Assembly (NCBI GenBank): GCA_964468755.1
Contig: CAYXWH010000053.1
Coordinates: forward strand, 1 to 12,510
Origin: CAYXWH01 sp964468755
GTDB taxonomy: Bacteria; Chloroflexota; Dehalococcoidia; Dehalococcoidales; RBG-16-60-22
Length of the DNA: 12,510 nucleotides
Reading direction: 5' to 3'
Part shown: piece after piece, positions 6,518-12,510 of the stretch
How positions within the stretch are numbered: position 1 is the first letter of the stretch
Layout of the letters: every line of letters begins with the position of its first letter
Program-made: the position numbers and the translations under genes
The notes under the pieces: generated by a model
The model's input: the letters and a program-made list of their open reading frames with translations, nothing else
Told to the model about the DNA's origin: nothing
Database searches by the model: none

Positions 6518-6532
6518 CCTAGATGTTCTAGG
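6518..6532 (+). promoter_or_regulatory. perfect inverted repeat over the predicted transcription start (candidate operator)
   Basis: CCTAGA-TGT-TCTAGG begins two bases after the -10 box and spans the expected +1 position. It could be a repressor operator placed to block a very strong promoter, or a 5'-terminal RNA hairpin. No second copy was noticed in the window. Confidence 0.5.
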
Positions 6533-6619
6533 CATTAATTTTCTTGGCACTACGTGAATGGAACCCTCGATACCGGCAGGTGCGATAAACAATTCTTATT
6601 TACTGAGTGAGGTGATGAT

Positions 6620-7495
6620 ATGACAAATGTAAAAGTCATGACGGATAGCGTAGCGGGAGTCCCTCCGGAACTAGCCGAGAAATACCAGATTAAGGTAATC
6701 CCCGGCGCGCTCATACATTATGATGGAAAGACATATATTGATAACGTTACCTTGAGCAGGTCGGACGCGTATAAACTGATAGAGGAAGACCCCGATAAGT
6801 TCACTACTTCGGCGCTTTCTCCAAGCTATATAATTGATGAATACCGCAAAGTAATTAATGAATCACCAAATATCGTTCACATTACAATGGCTCAGGAACT
6901 GAGTGCCACTTTCAAGACCGCCAATCTGGCAGCACAAACGATGCAGCAAGAATCGCCTCAAGCTCAAATTAGAGTGGTAGATTCCAAGACGGCAGCCGCC
7001 GCTGAAGGGCTGGTTGTACTGGCGGCAGCCAGGGCGGCTTCACAGGGAAAGAGCCTGGACGAGATAGTTGACCTGATTCCGCAAATCCGGCAAAAGACGG
7101 GCGGTATTATGATGTGGGATACCATTCGTTATGTATACCGTACCGGGCGAATGTCAAAAACCGCGGCCAGGCTGGCCTCTTTGCTGAATATTAAACCGAT
7201 AAGCCGCGTCACCGACGAAGGTACGGTTGAGCTTGTAGAGCGGGTCAGGAAGCGTGAAGACGGTTATAAAAAAATAAGTGAGCTAATCAAGAGTGAGGTG
7301 GATACAGACTCTCTTCACTTCATGATAATGCATGCCAATTCTCCCGAATGGGCGGATGACTTTAATCAAAAGCTGCAACAGGAATTCAATTGCCTGGAAA
7401 CGATATTCAGTGAGTATAGCCCCATAATGAGCTATGCCACCGGTCCAGGAGCGATATTCGTTGGCTTTCATCCGGAGTTAGACCTGTCTGCATGA
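6620..7495 (+). CDS. DegV-family (fatty acid-binding, FakB-like) protein
   Basis: Soluble two-domain lipid-binding protein, 291 residues, within the usual 280-290 range. DegV/FakB proteins hold a single fatty acid; FakB types present it to the kinase FakA for phosphorylation. Family marks are TDSVAGVP at 8-15, the TSALSPS segment at 63-69 (usual form TSQPS), ELSATFKTA at 93-101 (usual form LSGTY.SA), VDSKTAA at 120-126, YRTGRMSKTAA at 173-183 and GPGA at 275-278. The start is well set: GAGGTGA lies about five bases before the ATG. A perfect consensus promoter and an inverted repeat lie upstream. No fakA-like kinase gene is in view, so whether this protein feeds fatty acids into phospholipid synthesis is unknown. 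Confidence 0.92.
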   Translation: MTNVKVMTDSVAGVPPELAEKYQIKVIPGALIHYDGKTYIDNVTLSRSDAYKLIEEDPDKFTTSALSPSYIIDEYRKVINESPNIVHITMAQELSATFKTANLAAQTMQQESPQAQIRVVDSKTAAAAEGLVVLAAARAASQGKSLDEIVDLIPQIRQKTGGIMMWDTIRYVYRTGRMSKTAARLASLLNIKPISRVTDEGTVELVERVRKREDGYKKISELIKSEVDTDSLHFMIMHANSPEWADDFNQKLQQEFNCLETIFSEYSPIMSYATGPGAIFVGFHPELDLSA

Positions 7496-7539
7496 CAGTC
7501 TATCCCTGATTTGGAGCTATACGTTATCAGAATCGCTTA

Positions 7540-7561
7540 TCCCGGACACTAGTGCCCGGGA
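7540..7561. promoter_or_regulatory. 22-base near-perfect palindrome between degV and the first flavin reductase gene
   Basis: Arms TCCCGG and CCGGGA surround CACTAGTG, with a single A/C mismatch. It lies 45 bases after the degV stop and 40 before the next ATG. On the plus strand it is followed by AATATTAC, not a T-run, so it is a poor terminator. An operator or a processing or stability hairpin is equally possible. Confidence 0.4.
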
Positions 7562-7600
7562 ATATTACTCGCTCCGGACCATGCGATAGTGACTGCGATT

Positions 7601-9709
7601 ATGCAATTCAAAAAACTTCTTGAACCCGGCCGTATCGGTAAACTTGAGCTGAAAAACCGTATTATTATGGCACCCATGGGGACCAATTTTGCCACGAAAG
7701 ACGGCTTCATCACCGACCGGGTCATGGACTATTATGCGGAACGAGCCAGGGGCGGGTGCGGGCTGATAATTTGCGGGGTTGTTGCCGTTGATGCTCCACG
7801 CGGGCGGAACCTGGAATGCCAGATAGCCATCTCCGAAGACAAGTTTGCTCCCGGACTCAGTGAGCTTACCGATATTGTTCACCGTAACGGTTCCCAGATT
7901 GCCGCCCAACTGGTGCATGCCGGCAAGCTGGCAGTAGCGGATATGACAGCCGGTATCACGCCGGTCTCGCCATCCGAAACAGCCATAGGCATGAAGGAAA
8001 GCCTCAGGGATTTGACCAGAGAAGAGTTTAATCGCATGGTGATGCGCTTTGCCGAAATGCCGAGCAGTATGAAAACTAGGGAACTAACGAAGGAAGACAT
8101 AAGGGAACTCGTCGATCGTTTTGCCGTGGCAGCGGAGCGGGCGAAAAACACCGGATTTGACGGCGTGGAAATTCACGCGGCACATGGTTATATAATCAGC
8201 TCCTTCCTGTCCCCGGCCGCAAACAAACGGCAGGATGAATACGGTGGAGACCTGAGTAACCGGGCACGGTTTTTACTGGAGGTAATGGCGGCGGTCAGGG
8301 AGAAGGTGGGCGGCGAGTATCCCCTCTGGTGCCGGATTGACTGCCGTGAATTCGGTATCAAGGATGGGATTACCGCCGAGGACGGTAAAAAACTGGCCTC
8401 TATGCTGGAGGCGGCTGGCGCCAATGCTGTCCATGTGAGCGGCTACGGTGGCATTATCGGTGGCTTTATCGATGCCCCTATCGTCTACCAACCCGGTAAC
8501 CTGGTTTACTACGTTGAGGAAATAAAGAAGTCGGTCCGGGTTCCGGTTATAGCCGTCGGGCGAATCAACCCTGAGCTTGCCGAGAAGCTCCTCCGTGAAA
8601 ACAAGGCGGATTTCATCGCCATGGGACGTCCTATCCTGGTTGACCCGCAGTTGCCGGAAAAGCTTGCGTGCGGAGAGCGGCGTGATATCAGACCGTGTAT
8701 TTACTGCTATAACTGTGTCAGCCGGCACCTTGAGGGTGAAGCTACAAAATGCACGGTAAATACCGCTGTCGGCAGGGAAAAGGACTTTCGCATTGAACCG
8801 GCGCTACAGCCCAAAAGAGTGGCGGTGATAGGCGGCGGTCCGGCTGGAATGGAAGCCGCCAGGTTAGCGTCGCTGAGGGGACATACGGTAACACTCTTTG
8901 AAAAAGGTCGCGACCTTGGCGGTTCACTGGTCTTTGCGGCTATCGTGAATAGCGATATGGAAGATTTGCTGGAATGGATGGTGACACAGGTAAGGAAACT
9001 ACCGATAGACATTAAGCTGGGTAGCGACGTAGAACCGGGTTTAATCGAAAGGATGAATCCGGACGTTATCATTGTAGCCACGGGCCCCGGTTTCACGCTG
9101 CCTCAAATACAGGGAGATGATATGCCTCATGTTATCAGTGGCCCCGAACTACGTGGTATGCTGGGTGGGGGTAACCACACCGGGAAACTTCCCCGATCCA
9201 TGAAATTGCTGCTTGCCGTCTCGGGTCCTATCCTGCGCCGACTGAAGCCGGATCGGATAAGATGGCTCACGAAGCTATGGTTGCCGGTAGGAGAACATGT
9301 TGCTATTATAGGTGGTGATTTAGTAGCAGTCGAGCTGGCTGCGTTGCTATCAGAACGGGGGCGCAGGGTTACCCTGCTGACCGAGCAACCGGATATAGCC
9401 GCGGAAATGCATATTCCGGCCAGGTGGCGGGTTTTAAAAAACCTGCGTAAAGGCGGCGTCACCATGATGAGCGATATTAAAATCGAGGCTATTACCGGCA
9501 GCGGGGTGATAGTCAATACCTATGGAGAAGAGAGGCAAACGGTCAGGGCGGACACGGTAATTCTCGCCGGTGAAATTACAGACAACACCGGGCTTTTTCA
9601 GGAATTGAAAGACAGGCACCCGGAGGTCTATCAAGTCGGCGATTGCAGCGGTGTACGGTTATTGCAAGGGGCTATGGAGGATGGTGCCGGAGTTGGCTTG
9701 CGGATATGA
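7601..9709 (+). CDS. Old Yellow Enzyme-type FMN/[4Fe-4S]/FAD oxidoreductase, copy 1
   Basis: Multidomain NAD(P)H-dependent reductase of the dienoyl-CoA reductase, enoate reductase and trimethylamine dehydrogenase group, 702 residues from the ATG at 7601. The FMN-binding TIM barrel (1-350) begins LLEPGRIGKLELKNRIIMAP and shows H192 and H195 in IHAAHGY, the HxxH substrate pair of YqjM-class enzymes. [4Fe-4S] ligands are C366, C369, C372, C384. An FAD motif GGGPAG lies at 411-416, and a second nucleotide motif with GGDLVAVE at 571-578. Such enzymes usually reduce activated C=C bonds; the substrate here cannot be told. A segment of about 50 residues between the two nucleotide motifs (515-565) makes the protein longer than its neighbour. 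A GTG at 7589 is an alternative start; neither start has a good Shine-Dalgarno. It lies 105 bases after degV and 82 before a related gene. Confidence 0.9.
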   Translation: MQFKKLLEPGRIGKLELKNRIIMAPMGTNFATKDGFITDRVMDYYAERARGGCGLIICGVVAVDAPRGRNLECQIAISEDKFAPGLSELTDIVHRNGSQIAAQLVHAGKLAVADMTAGITPVSPSETAIGMKESLRDLTREEFNRMVMRFAEMPSSMKTRELTKEDIRELVDRFAVAAERAKNTGFDGVEIHAAHGYIISSFLSPAANKRQDEYGGDLSNRARFLLEVMAAVREKVGGEYPLWCRIDCREFGIKDGITAEDGKKLASMLEAAGANAVHVSGYGGIIGGFIDAPIVYQPGNLVYYVEEIKKSVRVPVIAVGRINPELAEKLLRENKADFIAMGRPILVDPQLPEKLACGERRDIRPCIYCYNCVSRHLEGEATKCTVNTAVGREKDFRIEPALQPKRVAVIGGGPAGMEAARLASLRGHTVTLFEKGRDLGGSLVFAAIVNSDMEDLLEWMVTQVRKLPIDIKLGSDVEPGLIERMNPDVIIVATGPGFTLPQIQGDDMPHVISGPELRGMLGGGNHTGKLPRSMKLLLAVSGPILRRLKPDRIRWLTKLWLPVGEHVAIIGGDLVAVELAALLSERGRRVTLLTEQPDIAAEMHIPARWRVLKNLRKGGVTMMSDIKIEAITGSGVIVNTYGEERQTVRADTVILAGEITDNTGLFQELKDRHPEVYQVGDCSGVRLLQGAMEDGAGVGLRI

Positions 9710-9728
9710 AATCCCGGGCTTTGATGTG

Positions 9729-9755
9729 ACCCTGCCGGTGTAATTAGGGCAGGGT
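9729..9755 (+). other. perfect 8-bp hairpin between the two flavin reductase genes
   Basis: ACCCTGCC and GGCAGGGT enclose an 11-base loop, 20 bases after the stop of copy 1. What follows is AATTAACATTC, not a T-run. It may be a weak terminator or an mRNA processing or stability element adjusting the ratio of the two tandem products. Confidence 0.45.
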
Positions 9756-9791
9756 AATTAACATTCTATCATGAGGAGAACAAGCATTTAA

Positions 9792-11726
9792 GTGAGCAAC
9801 TTTTCCAGGCAGGATTATAGCGAGTTATTCCGACCGGGCAGTATAGGCAGGCTTAATCTTAAAAACCGGCTGATTATGGCGCCAATGGGCAATGCCCTGG
9901 CTGACGACAAGGGTTACGTTACGGAGGCCATGCTTGACTATTACCGCGAAAGAGCCAGGGGTGGTGTGGGGCTTATCATTACCCAGTTCGTCTCCATCAA
10001 CTACGAAGATATGATGCCCTATTCACTCGCTCTATACGATGACAGTCATATGCCCGGCATCAAGAGACTGGTCCAGATGATACATGAGTATGATGTCAAA
10101 GTATCCGTTCAGCTAATGCATCCCGGTATGCTGCTCGTGCTGCTACCCTCCCTGCCCGAGGGTATGACGGTAAAGGTGCCGGCGGTAACTCCCATGATGA
10201 CTGCTGATAAACCTTACCAGGTGATTGAGGCAGCAGCTATAGAGCAATACGCAGAGGAATTCGCTGCAGCGGCGCATAGAGTCGTGGAAACCGGCGCTGA
10301 TGCCGTTGAGATACATGCCTGTCATGGTTGTCTCCTGAGTACGTTTCTATCCCCGGCAACCAACCGGCGAGTCGATGAGTATGGCGGTAGCGTGGAGAAC
10401 AGGGCACGGTTTACGCAAAGAGTCATTGCCGCGGTACGGCAGCGGATAGGCCGGGAATTCCCGTTAACGGTCAGAATAAATGGTAGTGATGACGTTCCCG
10501 GTGGGGTCACCTCCGATGAAGTGGTGGAGCAGGCGGTCATCCTCAATTCAGCTGGTGCTGACGCCATCAGCGTTTCTTCAGGGCTGGAGTACTGGTCTAC
10601 ATTAATGGCGCCGCCATATTCCGCCCCCGAAGGCACCAATGTGCCGGTAACCGAAAAGATAAAAGACAGATTAGCAACTCCGGTGATAATCGCCGGGAAG
10701 ATAAGCCCGGAGCTTGCCGTGCGGATACTGAGGGAGCATAAGGCAGACTTCACTGCCCTGGGACGCCCGCTGCTGGCAGACCCGCAGCTCCCGAATAAGC
10801 TGCGGAACGGGCGCATTGATGATATCCGCCGGTGTGTCTACTGTAACAACTGCCTGAGGTCGTTATGGCGCTCCTGCAGCGTAAATCCCCTCTTATACCG
10901 GGAAGATATGCTGCCTCTGGCACCAGCTGCCTCTCCCAGAAAGGTAATGGTTGCCGGCGGTGGTGTTGCCGGTATGCAAGCCGCCATTTTACTCGCGGAA
11001 AGGGGGCATCAGGTATCTTTATACGAGAAGGAGAGCGAGCTGGGTGGACAATGGCGGATAGCCTCCAATATGCCTGAAAAAAGAACATACCGGCATTTTA
11101 CCGACTACCTGAAGCACCGTCTGGAACAACTGGGAATACCGGTAAACCTGGGAGTAGAAGTTACGCGGGAGCAGGTGCTGAAAGCGAAGCCGGATGCGGT
11201 GGTTGTAGCTACCGGCGCCATACCACAGGAACTAAACGTACCGGGACTCAGGCGTAACCATGTTGTTCAAGCCAATGATATCATACAGGGTAAGGTGCAG
11301 GCAGCGGATCAGGTGGTAGTAATAGGTGGCAATATGCTGGGTATGGAGCTGACTGCTTTGCTTGCCGAGGAAGGAAAGAAAGTAATCCTGGTAAGCCATG
11401 GCAGACTGGGTGGCAGGAAGGGCCCGGATGATAAAATCGCGCTCCGAGCTTTGATGAGAAAGCTGGTTGATGGCGGTGTGCCCATATACCCGAATGTGAA
11501 AATACTTGAGGTTACCCCGCAGAAGCTGATAATTGAGATGAATACGGAAATTATCGCGCTGCCAGCGGGTACCATAGCCCTGGCTATCGGTGTTGAACCG
11601 GTCTATCAACTGGCCGACGAAATTACCCGGGATATAGCCGAAGTATATACCGTTGGGGACTGTGTCATGCCGGGGAATGCAGCCCAGGCTACATTCAGCG
11701 CCGCACGTCTCGCCGCCGAAATCTGA
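9792..11726 (+). CDS. Old Yellow Enzyme-type FMN/[4Fe-4S]/FAD oxidoreductase, copy 2
   Basis: Second reductase of the same architecture, 644 residues, near the usual length for the dienoyl-CoA reductase group. The TIM barrel (1-335) begins LFRPGSIGRLNLKNRLIMAP and carries H175 and H178 in IHACHGC. Cluster ligands are C348, C351, C354, C362; only seven residues separate the last two, against eleven in copy 1. FAD motif GGGVAG lies at 389-394, second nucleotide motif GGNMLGME at 512-519, and VGDC near 621-624 closes the flavin domain. The GTG start is preceded by AGGAG at 9774-9778, a rather long 13-base gap. An ATG inside the ribosome site (9771) opens only a six-codon frame. The two copies share layout and motifs but differ throughout, so they are probably old paralogues with different substrates rather than a recent duplication. 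Confidence 0.9.
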   Translation: MSNFSRQDYSELFRPGSIGRLNLKNRLIMAPMGNALADDKGYVTEAMLDYYRERARGGVGLIITQFVSINYEDMMPYSLALYDDSHMPGIKRLVQMIHEYDVKVSVQLMHPGMLLVLLPSLPEGMTVKVPAVTPMMTADKPYQVIEAAAIEQYAEEFAAAAHRVVETGADAVEIHACHGCLLSTFLSPATNRRVDEYGGSVENRARFTQRVIAAVRQRIGREFPLTVRINGSDDVPGGVTSDEVVEQAVILNSAGADAISVSSGLEYWSTLMAPPYSAPEGTNVPVTEKIKDRLATPVIIAGKISPELAVRILREHKADFTALGRPLLADPQLPNKLRNGRIDDIRRCVYCNNCLRSLWRSCSVNPLLYREDMLPLAPAASPRKVMVAGGGVAGMQAAILLAERGHQVSLYEKESELGGQWRIASNMPEKRTYRHFTDYLKHRLEQLGIPVNLGVEVTREQVLKAKPDAVVVATGAIPQELNVPGLRRNHVVQANDIIQGKVQAADQVVVIGGNMLGMELTALLAEEGKKVILVSHGRLGGRKGPDDKIALRALMRKLVDGGVPIYPNVKILEVTPQKLIIEMNTEIIALPAGTIALAIGVEPVYQLADEITRDIAEVYTVGDCVMPGNAAQATFSAARLAAEI

Positions 11727-11786
11727 ATGGAAAGCGGCACCGTAGTTTCACCCGGTAATCTGATTTCCCTTCGAGCCAGGAATTGT

Positions 11787-11800
11787 GTTGCCCGGGCAAC
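11787..11800. other. 14-base perfect palindrome between convergent genes
   Basis: GTTGCCCGGGCAAC lies between the end of the second reductase gene (plus) and the end of the decayed lipoprotein gene (minus). There is no T-run on either side, so a terminator role is uncertain. No better terminator for the reductase operon was seen. Confidence 0.3.
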
Positions 11801-11833
11801 GTTCACATCGCTCCGGTCTCAATATTGATAAAC

Positions 11834-12270
11834 CTATCCACAGCGAACCTGCCTGCCGTTTATAGTGGCCTGCATAGTATACGTTTTGTCGCGAAGAACA
11901 TCGCCGTGCCATCTAATTACGGTGTACCTTTTGTAAAACACTTTGTCTCCGGTAGCCGGGTCTTCAATGAGAATAGAGCCCTCTTCATACTCTTCGCGAG
12001 GTTACAGGTCAGTATCAACCAGCGAGAATCCTTCGGGAAGTTCTATCCTGGCAGTAGCGTTATCGGCGTCGAAAGGGGACCTCTTGTCCGAAGCGAAGCG
12101 AAAGGCAAGGTCGACAGGTTTTCCATGCAAAGGGTCGTCAGGCAGGGCTAATTCAGCTTTAATTCGTGATGAAGAGGCGCTTTCTGTGCCGGTAAAAAGC
12201 TGACAACCTGAGGGAATAACAGCCGAAACTCGTACTAAGACTGGAATAATTACCGGCAGATATTTCGCAT
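11834..12270 (-). pseudogene. decayed gene for a small probable lipoprotein
   Basis: Read on the minus strand, one frame gives convincing protein for about 143 codons, broken in two places. After the TAG at 11834-11836, going upstream, 56 sense codons include segments such as DPATGDKVFYKRYTV and DKTYTMQATING. An in-frame TAA follows at 12002-12004, then continuous coding with NATARIELPEGFSLV up to a hydrophobic stretch (VIIPVLVRVSAVIPSGC) that resembles a lipoprotein signal with a lipobox cysteine. No start codon lies in that frame. The ATG at 12268-12270 is one base out of frame; restoring one A in its third codon would join Met-Arg-Lys to YLPVIIPVLV. The repaired product would be about 145 residues, exported and lipid-anchored. 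I do not recognise the family. Sequencing error could mimic one lesion; two lesions favour a true pseudogene. Confidence 0.6.
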
Positions 12271-12510
12271 TGACAGTTTACATAATAATCAATAGGCACA
12301 TATACCATTCCCATCTCCCCGGCCCGTCAATAGTCTTTTGGTCAAGTATCAATTAGTATATGGAGAATTTATTGCCCTGTATTTGATATCTTCGGCGGTT
12401 TCCTCCGGGGCTCCCGGATAATTCATGCGCCTCACTGTTACCAGGGGAAAAAGAAGGAGGGGATGGTGGGTTGAAATCCCTCTCTATCTCCCTTTACGAA
12501 AGGGAGACGA
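12271..12510. other. intergenic sequence without a recognisable gene
   Basis: No long reading frame on either strand. The only open stretch with protein-like composition is a 25-codon frame on the minus strand (12349-12426), too short to support. The right edge holds a separate hairpin. No convincing promoter for the decayed lipoprotein gene was found here. Confidence 0.5.
12487..12507. repeat. perfect 9-bp hairpin at the right edge
   Basis: TCTCCCTTT and AAAGGGAGA enclose ACG. Together with the preceding ATCCCTC it resembles the CCCTTT/AAAGGG stem elements that occur as dispersed intergenic repeats in many bacterial genomes. This is recalled from general experience and not verified. The window stops here, so the full element cannot be seen. 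Confidence 0.35.

Noticed and set aside
6345..11800. Shared GCCCGGGCAAC at 6346-6356 and 11790-11800 as a dispersed repeat
   Set aside because: An 11-base match in a 12.5-kb window is expected by chance, and the flanks do not match.
11783..12151. 122-codon plus-strand open frame in the right intergenic region
   Set aside because: It is antisense to the decayed lipoprotein gene, whose minus-strand reading gives far more protein-like sequence; no ribosome site precedes it.
12349..12426. 25-codon minus-strand frame with a GAGG upstream of its ATG
   Set aside because: Composition is plausible but the frame is too short, with no recognised similarity or promoter; could be chance.

Overview
The window looks like part of the chromosome of an uncultured, probably anaerobic bacterium, most likely Chloroflexota of the Dehalococcoidia type. 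This placement is an inference from the general look of ArgS, from the iron-sulfur/flavin oxidoreductases and from the heliorhodopsin, a family known mainly from monoderm lineages. I could run no search. Nothing marks the window as phage or plasmid. I saw no rRNA, tRNA or CRISPR array.

Left part, minus strand (1-6149): the first codons of an unknown gene at the edge; argS (arginyl-tRNA synthetase); a heliorhodopsin gene with a near-consensus promoter of its own and a hairpin-rich 3' region; a cysteine synthase; and a 742-residue fusion of a NuoG-type iron-sulfur head with a GltD/NfnB-type flavoprotein. The fusion gene has an extended -10 promoter and a leader carrying a terminator-like hairpin with a T-run that ends 7 bases before its start codon.

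Middle (6150-6619): a 470-base divergent intergenic region. It holds the leader and promoter of the fusion gene, a GC-rich palindromic stretch, a 109-bp element bounded by imperfect terminal inverted repeats (MITE-like), and directly abutting it a perfect sigma-70 promoter (TTGACA, 17 bp, TATAAT) whose start site overlaps a perfect inverted repeat.

Right part, plus strand (6620-11726): a DegV-family lipid-binding protein, then two tandem Old Yellow Enzyme-type FMN/[4Fe-4S]/FAD reductases of different sequence. The rightmost 780 bases contain a decayed minus-strand gene for a small probable lipoprotein (one frameshift at the start, one internal stop) and a short perfect hairpin at the very edge.

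The most noteworthy element is the heliorhodopsin, a microbial rhodopsin with inverted topology and unsettled function. It retains the Schiff-base lysine (K248), the glutamate counterion (E113) and both conserved histidines, and it lies in a neighbourhood of sulfur and redox metabolism. The genes around it form no obvious single pathway. The two OYE-like enzymes and the NuoG/GltD fusion suggest an organism that moves electrons from NAD(P)H to many organic acceptors.
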